Under the pieces are notes generated by a model that saw nothing but the letters and a program-made list of their open reading frames with translations, was not told where the DNA came from and did no database searches. This document shows, in pieces, positions 8,172 through 16,634 of a stretch of DNA of 31,510 bases. How positions within the stretch are numbered: the first letter of the stretch is position 1; every line of letters starts with the position of its first letter. Made by a program: the position numbers and the translations under genes. The DNA comes from JBKJTP01 sp046590195 (GTDB lineage Bacteria; Bacteroidota; Ignavibacteria; Palsa-1295): contig JBKJTP010000296.1 in assembly GCA_046590195.1 (NCBI GenBank), positions 1 through 31,510 on the forward strand, given 5' to 3'.

Positions 8172-9188
8172 ATGAATTCTACCCTCACCGCAAAGTCTTT
8201 TCGCGAGCGACTTGAGCAGCCTGTCGATCTGGCGAAGCTCGAGGCGAGCTTTGTTCCGCCGCCTCATTTTACGAAAGCGAGCTTTGAGAATTATATTCCG
8301 GACAGGGCCTATCCTGCGCAGGCAAATGCATTGAAGCAACTTCGTGCGTATGTGCATGATATCAAGCTTGAGCATCCCAACGTACTGCTTCGCTTGCTCG
8401 GACGCAAGCCGAAGAAGGATCTGCCTCACGGACTCTACCTCGATGGCGGCTTTGGTGTTGGCAAGACGCATCTGCTTGCTGCGGCCTTCCATGCATATCA
8501 CGGCAAAAAAGCCTATCTCTCCTTTCAGGAGCTGATGTTCTATGTTGGGCTCAAGCGCCTCAACGAGGCAGTGGCATCGCTTTCCAACTTGGGTTTGCTG
8601 ATCATTGATGAGTTTGAGCTTGATGATCCTGCGAACACGCGCATCGTTACAAACCTGCTTGATCAGTTATTCGCCAAAGGTGTCCATGTTCTTACGAGCT
8701 CGAACACACCGCCCGGAGCACTCGGCGAAGGCAAGTTCTCGGTCGAGGCATTTGCCAGAGAACTGGGTGAACTCGTTGCGCACTTTCAGGTCGTCAAGGT
8801 CGATGGCGAAGACTATCGGATGGCGCATTCGCAATCGAGTCATGGATCACAATGGATCATCGGTCAAGCGACGAACGCCACAGCTCAGATCGAATTCGAC
8901 TTTGAGGAGTTGCTCGCTCTTCTCTCAAGCGCGCATCCGATGCGCATGCGGCAAAGTCTGCATGGGATCAAGAGCCTGTCGCTCAGAAACGTTGTTCCGA
9001 TCGAAGAGGCGCACCACGCTTTGCGGCTTGTCTACGTCATAGACAAGATCTACGACAACGACGTCGACCTATTTGTCTCAGCGACAATGCCACTGGACGA
9101 GCTCTTCCAACAGCGCTACTTTCATGGTGGTGATACCAAGAAATTCCTTCGCGCGCTATCCCGTCTCCAGGAGCTGACGAGCGCCTGA
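8172..9188 (+). CDS. zapE: ZapE/AFG1-type AAA+ ATPase
   Basis: This 338-residue P-loop protein has Walker A GGFGVGKTH (92-100), Walker B LLIIDEFELDD (142-152), and the TSSNTPPGALGEG segment (175-187) typical of the AFG1/ZapE family. In E. coli, ZapE associates with the constricting Z-ring and modulates FtsZ. Mitochondrial AFG1 handles membrane protein quality control. The region ahead of Walker A (YIPDRAYPAQ, 41-50) also matches the family. Length agrees with the usual 340-390 residues. The start is the ATG after AGCGGCAGCAAG; no better one exists. It diverges from ppa and stands alone. The gene symbol reflects family membership only. Confidence 0.88.
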   Translation: MNSTLTAKSFRERLEQPVDLAKLEASFVPPPHFTKASFENYIPDRAYPAQANALKQLRAYVHDIKLEHPNVLLRLLGRKPKKDLPHGLYLDGGFGVGKTHLLAAAFHAYHGKKAYLSFQELMFYVGLKRLNEAVASLSNLGLLIIDEFELDDPANTRIVTNLLDQLFAKGVHVLTSSNTPPGALGEGKFSVEAFARELGELVAHFQVVKVDGEDYRMAHSQSSHGSQWIIGQATNATAQIEFDFEELLALLSSAHPMRMRQSLHGIKSLSLRNVVPIEEAHHALRLVYVIDKIYDNDVDLFVSATMPLDELFQQRYFHGGDTKKFLRALSRLQELTSA

Positions 9189-9628
9189 CGCTCTGCAGAA
9201 ACGGCAAAATTGCCCGCCAACCATTTCAAACAGTAAAATTTATCAAAAACGGATGAGGCAAACTTGCATTTTAGCCCGCATAACAGGGGCTAATTTCCAT
9301 TGGAATCTCAATTGGTCTGTCTTTTGAAAGCATATTATGCAATTAGCAAACTCGCTGAGGATCTGAGGGTAGTATCCCAAGGTGCCCAAGGCGCAGACCA
9401 AGTAGGTTTGGACCCCAGGGTCCGGCTGCGCGGTCAAGGGGACGTAGAGTCCAGGCCCAGGGCATATGCCCAAATGGCAATGATCTAGGATCACTCGCTG
9501 GATAGCGCCGGCAGGGATCATCGGGTAGATCGTCAAGTGCAAGGGGCCGAATCACAGGGGACGCTTTTTCGTACAGTAATACTGATCGAAGAAGCAGCGA
9601 ATTGATACTAATATTGGGGAAACAGAAT
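9189..9628. other. 440-bp gap with GC-rich hairpins, no convincing gene
   Basis: No open frame here has a recognisable domain or start signal on either strand. The middle part is richer in G+C and in runs of G and C than its surroundings. It holds GGACCC-CA-GGGTCC (9410-9423) and the palindrome GGGCATATGCCC (9460-9471). A short T run is at about 9564-9568. It may encode a structured RNA, but I could not match it to 6S, tmRNA, SRP RNA or RNase P RNA. Confidence 0.4.
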
Positions 9629-10135
9629 ATGTCACTATATATTGAGCGTAACAGCATGGGTGGTGCGAGCCAGGAGCAGCCACACGGTGATCCGCAACAC
9701 CGTGGCTCAAGCCACGAAATGAAGTCGAATCAAGATCCACAGCGCGCACCGTACCCAGGCGCAGGTCAGGGTACAAATCCTGGTGTGGGCATGAATCAGG
9801 GTGGAATGAACCAAGGTGGTTCGAATCAGAGTGGTATGCAGCAGAACGGAATGAATCAAGGTGGTATGGGTGGCTTGCAGCAGGGCTCAATGCCTGGCGC
9901 AGGAGCACAGTCAGGCGGTACGGATTACCGCGATGACCTTCGCACACTTCTCGATAAGGCACACGCTGAGAAGGGTCTTACCCGTTACCGTTTGTGTAAG
10001 CAAATGGGTATCGATAGCGGTACGCTCTCGAACGTGCTTGCAAAGCGCCGTCATTTCTCATTAGAGAAGCTTGAGCAGATCTTGCATTTGCTTGGATACC
10101 GTCTCTCCTTCACACAGGAAGGTCAGGCATCTTAA
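9629..10135 (+). CDS. XRE-type HTH protein with Gly/Asn/Gln/Met-rich N-terminal region
   Basis: The 168-residue protein starts at the ATG at 9629, with GGGGAAAC about 8-12 bases upstream. Residues 1-42 are polar. Residues 43-98 are low complexity, built from repeated MNQGG-like pentads (for example at 55-59, 60-64 and 75-79), with no hydrophobic core. Residues about 116-160 form a Cro/C1-type helix-turn-helix (LTRYRLCKQMGIDSGTLSNV). The recognition helix lies around 129-140, and an LEKLEQILHLLGY helix follows. It probably binds DNA. The disordered, prion-like tail could drive self-assembly, which is inference. A strong terminator follows, so the gene is probably monocistronic. Targets are unknown. 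Confidence 0.85.
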   Translation: MSLYIERNSMGGASQEQPHGDPQHRGSSHEMKSNQDPQRAPYPGAGQGTNPGVGMNQGGMNQGGSNQSGMQQNGMNQGGMGGLQQGSMPGAGAQSGGTDYRDDLRTLLDKAHAEKGLTRYRLCKQMGIDSGTLSNVLAKRRHFSLEKLEQILHLLGYRLSFTQEGQAS

Positions 10136-10166
10136 AGGCTAAAAGCCTTATCTCAGGCACCTAGAC

Positions 10167-10186
10167 TGATCGGCTTCAGCCGATCA
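10167..10186. other. Perfect hairpin downstream of the XRE gene
   Basis: TGATCGGC-TTCA-GCCGATCA is a perfect 8-bp stem with a tetraloop, 31 bases after the XRE stop codon. It has no T-tract and precedes the real terminator, so it may be a 3'-end stabiliser of the mRNA. Confidence 0.5.
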
Positions 10187-10206
10187 TGATATAAGTGTCA
10201 CAAAGA

Positions 10207-10245
10207 CTGAAGTGGGATCGTCAAAGATCCTGCTTCAGCTTTTTT
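10207..10245 (+). terminator. Intrinsic terminator after the XRE gene
   Basis: CTGAAGTGGGATC (10207-10219) pairs with GATCCTGCTTCAG (10226-10238), 13 pairs including two G-T wobbles, followed by TTTTTT. Its 3' arm overlaps the last codons of the convergent pseudouridine synthase gene (stop at 10221). Confidence 0.92.
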
Positions 10246-10841
10246 ATTTCCACTTCCGAAAGTTGGCGATGTTCACCAGGTCGCAAGCCTTCGAGAGTCA
10301 ACTCACCGAGCGATTCTCGGATCAATCGCAATGTTGGAAAGCCAACTGCCGCTGTCATCTTCCGCACCTGACGGTTCTTACCCTCGGTGAGCGTGAGACT
10401 GATCCACGATGTCGGGATGCTCTTACGGAAGCGAATGGGCGGAATTCGTTCATCGATGTTCGGTGGATCGATCCTCTCTGCGTGCGCAGGCTTTGTTCGA
10501 TAGTCGCCGATCCTCACTCCTGACGCCAGTTGCTGAAGTGCCACTTCGGTGATCTCCCCTTCTACCTCGACAAGATACGAACGGCGATGGCCATGATCAG
10601 GATCGAGTAGAAGCTTGATCAGCGGTCCATCATTGGTGAGTAAAAGCAATCCTTCGCTATCGCGATCGAGCCTTCCCGCAGCATAGATATCCTTCGGCAG
10701 ACCGAACTCAGCTAGCGTACGCTGGCCGAGATGATCCTGCGTGAATTGCGAGAGCACATCATACGGCTTGTTGAGCAGTATGACCACATCGGGTGTTCTA
10801 TCCCTCTTCTTTACAAGTCCTGATCCCGCTCTAATCGCCAT
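10221..10841 (-). CDS. rluE: 23S rRNA pseudouridine synthase, RluE-like
   Basis: This 206-residue enzyme of the RsuA/RluB/E/F class isomerises a uridine in rRNA to pseudouridine. The catalytic motif GRLDRDSEGLLLLTNDG (56-72) contains the nucleophile Asp59. LNKPYDVLSQF (23-33) opens the fold and the LTEGKNRQVRKM motif lies near 152-163. As in RluE there is no N-terminal S4 domain, and the length matches RluE (about 207-217). Specificity for one 23S site is inferred from overall resemblance only. It diverges from ackA with just 43 bases between the starts. Confidence 0.9.
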   Translation of the reverse strand: MAIRAGSGLVKKRDRTPDVVILLNKPYDVLSQFTQDHLGQRTLAEFGLPKDIYAAGRLDRDSEGLLLLTNDGPLIKLLLDPDHGHRRSYLVEVEGEITEVALQQLASGVRIGDYRTKPAHAERIDPPNIDERIPPIRFRKSIPTSWISLTLTEGKNRQVRKMTAAVGFPTLRLIRESLGELTLEGLRPGEHRQLSEVEIKKLKQDL

Positions 10842-10884
10842 TGATTGATGTTCTAACGCTGCACACTCAGCATAGAACCACAGA
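10842..10884. promoter_or_regulatory. Very short divergent intergenic region (rluE / ackA)
   Basis: Only 43 bases separate the two outward start codons. The promoters must overlap or extend into the opposite coding sequences. No clear elements were recognised. Confidence 0.4.
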
Positions 10885-12147
10885 ATGAACGTCCTCGTCC
10901 TAAACTCTGGATCATCTAGTCTAAAATTTCAGGTCATTCGTACCGGTCTCGATGAGATCCACTCGAACACAGACCAAACACTGGCATCCGGCATCCTCGA
11001 ACGTATCGGCTCGCAATCGCTGATCACGCTTCACAATGCGGTGACGGGCAATACGGCGAAGTCAGCCACGCCAATACGCGATCATCGCGCTGCGATCGAC
11101 CATGTCCTGCGCTGGCTGGTCTCCCCGGCTGCTGGTATCGAAGGATTAACAACGCTTTCCGACATTCATGCTGTTGGACATAGAGTCGTACATGGCGGCG
11201 AGCGCTTCGCCAAATCAGTTGTGATCGACGATGAAGTACTGAAAGGGTTAGACGACATGATCGATCTCGCACCGCTTCATAATCCTGCTAACATTGCTGG
11301 CATTCGTGCTACGAAAGAGGTGCTAGGTGCAGGCATCCAACAGGCCGCTGTGTTCGATACTGCGTTTCATCATACATTGCCGGAGCACTCGTATCTCTAC
11401 GCGATCCCGTATCAGTACTATCGCAGGTATAAAGTGCGACGATACGGATTTCACGGTACATCGCACAGGTATGTATCCTATCGTTATCGCACAGTGAAGA
11501 ACATCCCGCGCGAGGAAGTCTTTGCGATCACATTGCATCTCGGTAACGGATGCAGCGCATGCGCTATCTCTCGGGGCAATTCGATCGACACATCAATGGG
11601 CATGACGCCTCTCGAAGGACTCGTTATGGGTACGCGCGCTGGCGATATCGATCCTGCTATCATGGATTACATCGCCCAAAAGGAAGGCATGTCGCTGCAT
11701 GAGATCGAGTCGATCCTCAATCGCGCTTCTGGATTGCTTGGTATCTCGGGACTTACGCATGACATGCGCGAGCTCATCGACGAAGAGCGTGAGCACGATG
11801 ATAGACGCGCACGACTCGCGATCGAGATCTTCTGCTATCGAGTGAAGAAGTACATTGGAGCTTATATCACGAGCATCCTCTCGTCAGGTGCTTCGCCAAA
11901 GGAGATCGCTATTATCTTTACGGGTGGTATTGGAGAAAACTCTCCAGAGATCCGCAAGCGCATCTGCACAGATCTCAATTGGCTTGGACTCGAATTCGAC
12001 GATGAGTTGAACGAATCGATGGTGGGCGGCAAAGAGGGGCCGATCGGCAACGGGAAGTTGCGGCCCTACGTGATACCGACAAACGAAGAGCTCTTGATCG
12101 CGAGGGATACCGTACGTGCGATCAAACACATTCCGCAGCGTTACTGA
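10885..12147 (+). CDS. ackA: Acetate kinase
   Basis: The 420-residue enzyme interconverts acetyl phosphate plus ADP and acetate plus ATP. Signatures are LVLNSGSSSLKFQ near the start (Asn7), GHRVVHGGERF at 98-108 (Arg100), FDTAFH at 157-162 (Asp158), RYGFHGTSHRYV at 186-197 (His190), LHLGNG, MGTRAGDIDP and IIFTGGIGENS. These match the ASKHA-fold acetokinase sites for phosphate, acetate and nucleotide. Slightly longer than the E. coli enzyme (400). No phosphotransacetylase gene lies beside it, unlike the common ackA-pta pair. It converges with the methyltransferase gene with only three bases between stop codons. Confidence 0.96.
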   Translation: MNVLVLNSGSSSLKFQVIRTGLDEIHSNTDQTLASGILERIGSQSLITLHNAVTGNTAKSATPIRDHRAAIDHVLRWLVSPAAGIEGLTTLSDIHAVGHRVVHGGERFAKSVVIDDEVLKGLDDMIDLAPLHNPANIAGIRATKEVLGAGIQQAAVFDTAFHHTLPEHSYLYAIPYQYYRRYKVRRYGFHGTSHRYVSYRYRTVKNIPREEVFAITLHLGNGCSACAISRGNSIDTSMGMTPLEGLVMGTRAGDIDPAIMDYIAQKEGMSLHEIESILNRASGLLGISGLTHDMRELIDEEREHDDRRARLAIEIFCYRVKKYIGAYITSILSSGASPKEIAIIFTGGIGENSPEIRKRICTDLNWLGLEFDDELNESMVGGKEGPIGNGKLRPYVIPTNEELLIARDTVRAIKHIPQRY

Positions 12148-12150
12148 GCC

Positions 12151-12894
12151 TTACACTTTCTGGGCGCGGGAGATGAAGTTCTCCGTCCAGATCTTGTGGC
12201 GCTTGCCTGTTTCGATGCGGCGGATGAGGCTTGCCTTGCGTGTAATGAACTTCCATGCGATCGCGCGCAGCACGCCCTTGATTCCTGTTGGCACTGGCGC
12301 TGTATCAGCGAAAGAAATATTATCGAAGCCGCACGCACGCAGCAATTGCTCGCTCGATCCTGCACTGAGTATGGTCATGTGCGTCAGATCGCCGAACATG
12401 ATCTGATTCGGGTACAAACCTTCGCCATTGCACGTCTGATAGATCACGATGCCTCCGCGCTTGAGGCTGTAGTGAATGAGCTTGAAGAGATCGAGTAGTT
12501 CAAGCTTGGTGAAATGCTCGACGACGTCGATCATGATGATCATGTCGTACTCGTTCGAATGCTGAACGAGGAAATCGTTGACGTCTGCTGTGATCGCGTT
12601 CAATCCTCGATTGCGAGCGATCGCAGTCTGCTCTTCAGAGATATCTACGCCGACGACATTCGTGAATCCCTTTGACTTGAGGAATTGCATCGTACGGCCG
12701 GGGCCACAGCCAAGGTCGAGGATTGCAGCGGCTTTGGGTAGATCAGCAAAGAGTGGGAAATAGCGTGCATTGGACCAATGATCGTACGCAGTCTGAGCCT
12801 GCGCCGTCTCGTTCAAGTTCTCTTTCTTGAACGCGGAGACGTAGCCTTTGTAAAGCTCCTCACGAAAATCGCGCTGTGTATCGGTCACGCTCAT
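12151..12894 (-). CDS. Class I SAM-dependent methyltransferase
   Basis: This 247-residue protein has the SAM-binding motif I ILDLGCGPGRT (58-68), an acidic motif II end (VVGVDIS, near 80-86) and a post-I DVVEHF segment near 123-128. The fold is the methyltransf_11/25 type found in lipid, quinone and sugar modification. The substrate is unknown. The C-terminus is basic (RRIETGKRHK) and may bring it to membranes or anionic partners. It follows the GNAT-like gene after 10 bases and is the last gene of the minus-strand block. A role in modifying the same product as its neighbours is plausible but untested. Confidence 0.85.
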   Translation of the reverse strand: MSVTDTQRDFREELYKGYVSAFKKENLNETAQAQTAYDHWSNARYFPLFADLPKAAAILDLGCGPGRTMQFLKSKGFTNVVGVDISEEQTAIARNRGLNAITADVNDFLVQHSNEYDMIIMIDVVEHFTKLELLDLFKLIHYSLKRGGIVIYQTCNGEGLYPNQIMFGDLTHMTILSAGSSEQLLRACGFDNISFADTAPVPTGIKGVLRAIAWKFITRKASLIRRIETGKRHKIWTENFISRAQKV

Positions 12895-12904
12895 AATTGA
12901 TCAC

Positions 12905-14041
12905 TCAAAGTTGCTTTCCGTAAATGCGATACGTCTTGTATCGCTCGCCTTGCATCAGTGCAGCAGCGCGGTTCATCGGTTCGTTATCTTCCAAGACCCA
13001 TGATGCTTCGCCGAACATATAACCCTTCTTTAGGGCGCGCTCCATTGTTTCCCAATACAGCAGGCCGTCGATGCCGCGACCTCGCAATTCGGGCAGCACA
13101 CCGAGCACCATGATGCGCAGTGTATCGATGTGCTTCTTCTTGGACATTAAAGAGAAGACACCGATCGGCAGATTCATTACACCCTTGGGAATGCGCCTGC
13201 CTGCCGCGAACGCTTGATTAATGTCGGGAAGACTCAGTGAGAAGCCTACCGTTTCACCGCCTCGCTCTGCAAAGAGCACAACATCCGGGTCATAGATCTG
13301 CTTCAGATCCTTCGCCATGTGGTCGATCTCCGCTTCAGAGAACGGCACGAATCCCCAGTTCTTCACCCAAAAGTGGTTGTACAGATCTTTGATCAATGCC
13401 ACGTCGCGGTCGAAGTGCTTCGTGTCGAACGCACGCACGGTGATCCCACTGCGCTGCTGCAGTGCTTTCACAACACGTTCGAGCTTTGGTGTTCGCGATG
13501 TCTTTTGTGAAATGAGATACGCGTAGAGATCTTTCTCCTTGCGATACCCTGCATGCTCGATCAATTCGCTGTAGTAGGCAGGGTTATACGGCATCAGCAT
13601 AACCGGAGGACGATCGAAGCCATCGACGAGTAAACCGAATTCGTCATTCGACGAGGGATTCGCCGGACCTAACACGCGCTCCATGCCTTGCACACGGAGC
13701 CACTCTTCTGCTTTAGCGAACAGTGCATTGGCTACCTCCTGCGAATGCTGGCACTCGAAGAAGGCAAACCAGCCGGTGCGCTCCTGATGCAGTGTGTTGT
13801 GCACATCATTGATGATCGCTCCAATGCGGCCCACGATCTTGCCGTTCTGCTCGGCTAAGAACCATTTCGCTTTCGCGTGCAGATAGAATGGGTTCTTCGC
13901 TTCGTCGATCAGCTTGAGCCGATCCATTACGAGAGGCGGCACCCAATTCGGATCGGAATGATAGACATCCCACAGGTAGCGGACAAATGCCTTCTTGTCG
14001 CGCGAGCTTGAGATCTCGCGGATGGTAACGCTAGCGTGCAT
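12905..14041 (-). CDS. GNAT-like acyltransferase, paralogue of the fusion protein's C-terminal half
   Basis: The 378-residue protein matches, nearly end to end and by eye at over half the positions, residues about 432-811 of the PLP-enzyme fusion at 17435-19903. Shared blocks include NWVPPL (32-37), KNPFY (49-53), PYNPAYY (151-157), IPKGVMNLP (284-292), the acyl-CoA pyrophosphate loop RGRGID (320-325, the R/Q-x-x-G-x-G GNAT signature) and FGEASWVLEDN (343-353). GNAT enzymes transfer acyl groups from CoA or ACP to amines. Length suggests a double GNAT fold. No signal peptide. It is tightly followed by the methyltransferase gene. The substrate is unknown; N-acylation of a long-chain amine is my hypothesis. 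Confidence 0.75.
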   Translation of the reverse strand: MHASVTIREISSSRDKKAFVRYLWDVYHSDPNWVPPLVMDRLKLIDEAKNPFYLHAKAKWFLAEQNGKIVGRIGAIINDVHNTLHQERTGWFAFFECQHSQEVANALFAKAEEWLRVQGMERVLGPANPSSNDEFGLLVDGFDRPPVMLMPYNPAYYSELIEHAGYRKEKDLYAYLISQKTSRTPKLERVVKALQQRSGITVRAFDTKHFDRDVALIKDLYNHFWVKNWGFVPFSEAEIDHMAKDLKQIYDPDVVLFAERGGETVGFSLSLPDINQAFAAGRRIPKGVMNLPIGVFSLMSKKKHIDTLRIMVLGVLPELRGRGIDGLLYWETMERALKKGYMFGEASWVLEDNEPMNRAAALMQGERYKTYRIYGKQL

Positions 14042-14099
14042 GTGCTTTGAGGGAACGGTCGCGAACTTGGGCGCCTGACACGTTGGTCAGGCCGTTACC

Positions 14100-14780
14100 T
14101 CAACGCGTCTGCTTGCCATAAACATCCTGCATGACGGTATTCGCTTCTGCGGTAGCCTTCTTCGAGGATTCGGTGGCCTTACCGAGCTCCTTGTTCGCAG
14201 CATCGACCGTGGCCATCAGATCCTTGAAGCGATTGTGATCGGCCTCAGTCGTAAACTCGATGCTCTTTGCCTTGCTGATCTCGTAGGGTGTTTGTGCAAG
14301 AAATTCCAGCGTAGTGTTCACACGCTTGAACAGCTTCGACAGCGATACAATGTATCCGTCGAATGCGTTAACATCCTTAGCGTAGGCCTTCTCGAAGGAG
14401 ACCAGGAATTTCTTCCGGTTCTTCGCTGGCAACTCTGCACGGATCGACGCGATAGAATCGGTCAGCGTCCTTGAAAGCGCCTGACCGCCCACGCGATACT
14501 CTTCGAGGTAAAGAAGAAAGTCATTGATCGTGACGATGTTCTTCTGGATCGTCGCGGAATCGAGATGGATCGATTCGAGCGGCATGAGCCCGAAGATGCG
14601 CGAGATCTGTTTGTTAAAATCTTCAGCGCGTTCGCTGACCTGCTCCATCGTGGAGTTGATCACTCGCGTCGCGCGGTTCTCGATCTGAAGCACGTACTGC
14701 TCCTGTGAGCCTGGCTGCGCCAGGGCCGGTGCGCTGAAACAAAGGACCAATAGGGTCGCGACGAAAGAAAGAATCTTCAT
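14100..14780 (-). CDS. Secreted, mostly helical protein of unknown function
   Basis: This 226-residue protein has a clear signal peptide (hydrophobic 3-16, likely cleavage after ALA at 19-21, mature start Gln22). The mature part is rich in Lys, Glu, Ala, Asn and Ser. It has heptad-like stretches near 30-55 and 180-215, so it is probably helical or coiled coil and periplasmic. There are no Cys residues in the mature chain and no catalytic motif. I recognise no family. It lies between the GNAT-like gene and the lipoprotein trio on the same strand. Gaps of 58 bp (to the GNAT-like gene) and 169 bp (to the lipoproteins) allow it to be its own unit. Confidence 0.8.
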   Translation of the reverse strand: MKILSFVATLLVLCFSAPALAQPGSQEQYVLQIENRATRVINSTMEQVSERAEDFNKQISRIFGLMPLESIHLDSATIQKNIVTINDFLLYLEEYRVGGQALSRTLTDSIASIRAELPAKNRKKFLVSFEKAYAKDVNAFDGYIVSLSKLFKRVNTTLEFLAQTPYEISKAKSIEFTTEADHNRFKDLMATVDAANKELGKATESSKKATAEANTVMQDVYGKQTR

Positions 14781-14899
14781 AATTTTGCGGAGCGGAGCAA
14801 GCGCTTGGGAGTTTAGGGGTGACCACCCTTTGAACTAGCTGTACCGTTGAAGAATTCAATCGGTCGATGCATGTTTTCTCTGCGACCAGAACAATAGGA

Positions 14900-14927
14900 A
14901 AGAGCCAGCGATCGCGCGCCGGCTCTT
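14900..14927 (-). terminator. Probable terminator after lipoprotein 3 of the trio
   Basis: AAGAGCC (14900-14906) pairs with GGCTCTT (14921-14927), with further GC pairing possible in the loop. On the minus strand it is followed by TCCTATTGTT. The T-tract is weak. It lies 23 bases after the stop at 14950. Confidence 0.6.
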
Positions 14928-14949
14928 ACATTCAAAGTGCACTCAACGT

Positions 14950-15642
14950 TTACTTGATATTGACCTCGGTCAGCTCTTGCGCCAGGACGTATGTTTCTTC
15001 AGCCGTCAATTCTTGTAGGCTTCCAGCGCTCGCATTGAGTTCAGGGATCCACCAGAATGATCCGGTCATCAGTTCGCCGCTATTGACAACCTGGCCAACC
15101 ACGAGTATGTCGAGCACAATGGTTGCACCTGCGCGCTTCACCGGATATGGCTTGGATCCCATCGTGATGGATTCATTGCCTTCGAACTCACTGGTGAGGG
15201 TCGCACGGAGCGTTGCCGGCACACCCTCAAACTCTATCTGCTGTTGCGCGATCACACGATTCTCTCCGCCTGATCCCGATGTTGGGAAGGTGATCCAGAA
15301 GCCCTGGCCGAGGCCGATCGTTTCAGCCGATGTCTGGTCGACGTAATTCGACACATTGCCATTCGCTTCTTTCGCATACCAACTCGAATCGCCGTTATTG
15401 TCGACGTAGATGAACACGTTCGACTTGCCATAGGCAGTAGCATTGGTCTTGACCAGCGTCTTGACAAGGCTGCCCTCATCAACGATCTGATTCTCGCTGC
15501 CGCGAACTTCGTAATCGTAGGTAAAAGTGCTGCCGGTCTTCGGGCCGGTGCTGGTGTTGTGGCCGGGTCCGGATGGATTATCCTCGGTGCGGCAACTGGT
15601 GAGAAACAGTGCTGGAAGTAGGAGTAAGATAAGTTTACGCAT
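14950..15642 (-). CDS. SPII lipoprotein, member 3 of a tandem paralogous trio
   Basis: The 230-residue protein has a lipobox LTSC with Cys17. A flexible Asn/Ser/Gly/Thr stretch then leads to a repeated architecture shared with the next two genes: KTGSTFTYDYEV (about 35-46), a middle GSGGENRVI block, WWIPEL (about 193-198), and a terminal Thr-rich strand (LTAEETYVLAQE). It is presumably an outer-membrane or periplasmic beta-rich lipoprotein. No known family was recognised and no catalytic residues stand out. Paralogy with 15830-16546 and 16691-17377 is visible by eye in the order of these blocks. Confidence 0.85.
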   Translation of the reverse strand: MRKLILLLLPALFLTSCRTEDNPSGPGHNTSTGPKTGSTFTYDYEVRGSENQIVDEGSLVKTLVKTNATAYGKSNVFIYVDNNGDSSWYAKEANGNVSNYVDQTSAETIGLGQGFWITFPTSGSGGENRVIAQQQIEFEGVPATLRATLTSEFEGNESITMGSKPYPVKRAGATIVLDILVVGQVVNSGELMTGSFWWIPELNASAGSLQELTAEETYVLAQELTEVNIK

Positions 15643-15782
15643 GATGGTGGATATGTTTGGCGATGAATTGCATGTGGATCAAATGACTCTATCAAAGTTC
15701 GCTGACTGCTATCAGCGTATTATGCCTGATTGACGAATCACCTTTTCGCCGCCTGACAAACCTCTGCGAAAATGTTTAAAGC

Positions 15783-15811
15783 AAGAAAGCCGGGCGTTGC
15801 CCGGCTTTCTT
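15783..15811 (-). terminator. Perfect 13-bp hairpin after lipoprotein 2
   Basis: AAGAAAGCCGGGC (15783-15795) and GCCCGGCTTTCTT (15799-15811) are perfectly complementary around GTT. On the minus strand the stem ends in TTTCTT and continues GCTTTAAAC. It lies 19 bases beyond the stop at 15830. The symmetrical sequence could also stop plus-strand transcripts. Confidence 0.85.
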
Positions 15812-15829
15812 TACCTTCACTTATTTCAG

Positions 15830-16546
15830 TTACTGCGCAGAGGATCGCACCAGCGTCTCTGTGGTCACGTCTGTACCATAGAATCCAGTCGGGTCATCGA
15901 TGCCACCCTCTTCGCTCTTGCCGTAGAACCCGAGATCCGGGATCCACCAGAAGAAGTCATCATCGTTCTTGCTGATCGGAATGCCAGCATTGGTCGTGGT
16001 GAGCGTGCTGGTGACCTTGACCTTCTTTGCGCTGTAGGTCTTCGCGCCTACCGTCATATTCTCTGTCGTTACCAGCGATGCGCTAGCAATGATCTTCACA
16101 TTTGTTGTGATGCCGCTATTGGTGGTCTCATACTCGGCCAGCAGAAGATTCTTGGAGCCGCCAGAGCCTGTCAATGGAATGGTCATCCATTGCACATCCT
16201 GCGTCGATTGCGTGATCAGCGGGACAAGTACGGCGATGTTGCCATTGGTCTCGTATGCGATAGTGCGGCTGTCTTCAGCCGAGGTCGAGTTCGCAAAGAC
16301 GTACGCGTTTGACTTGCCCTTGATGTCGACTGGCGAAATGCCGGTGGTGTAGGTGACCGTGTCTTGGCTCTGGGCCACACCATCGTTATCGACAACGACC
16401 TGATAGAAAGTGTAGGTCGTCCCGATCGCGGGCTTCGTATTCGTCACTGCACCGCCGTCGAAGTCTGGCTCGGTCTCGGCTGCGCAGCCGTACATAATGG
16501 ATGCCCCCATAAGGAGCGGAAGCAGGCTTTTGAATAGAGATTTCAT
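15830..16546 (-). CDS. SPII lipoprotein, member 2 of a tandem paralogous trio
   Basis: The 238-residue protein has an N-terminal signal with lipidation Cys21 (IMYGC, a slightly atypical lipobox with Tyr at -2). Family blocks appear in the same order as in the flanking genes: KPAIGTTYTFYQVV (about 39-52), TGSGGSKNLLLAEYE in the middle, WWIPDLGFYGK (about 200-210), and a closing Thr-rich TTETLVRSS. Acidic residues follow the Cys (AETEPDFDGG); in Bacteroidota such acidic motifs near the lipid anchor can act as surface-export signals, but I did not see the canonical form. Function unknown. Confidence 0.85.
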   Translation of the reverse strand: MKSLFKSLLPLLMGASIMYGCAAETEPDFDGGAVTNTKPAIGTTYTFYQVVVDNDGVAQSQDTVTYTTGISPVDIKGKSNAYVFANSTSAEDSRTIAYETNGNIAVLVPLITQSTQDVQWMTIPLTGSGGSKNLLLAEYETTNSGITTNVKIIASASLVTTENMTVGAKTYSAKKVKVTSTLTTTNAGIPISKNDDDFFWWIPDLGFYGKSEEGGIDDPTGFYGTDVTTETLVRSSAQ

Positions 16547-16634
16547 AGGACCGTGAATATTTGTTAGAATAGTATCAGCTTAGAGCTACAACCTGGAAGC
16601 TTAGCAATACCTAGGCCTGAGACATGCCATCAAT

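Noticed and set aside
8018..8188. A 57-residue N-terminal extension of pyrophosphatase
   Set aside because: It overlaps the divergent ZapE-like gene and precedes the conserved start of family I enzymes; the ATG at 8017 gives the normal length.
9786..9880. Short near-repeats considered as a CRISPR or minisatellite
   Set aside because: They encode in-frame MNQGG-like pentads of the HTH protein and have no spacer structure.
9343..9962. Minus-strand frames of 104 and 136 codons around the HTH gene's 5' side
   Set aside because: Pro/His/Arg-rich, no start signal, and one lies opposite the clear HTH coding sequence.
14073..14092. GCCTGAC/GTCAGGC hairpin just after the secreted helical protein gene
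   Set aside because: As a terminator it lacks any T-tract on the minus strand; it may still be a weak structure, but is not supported enough to list.
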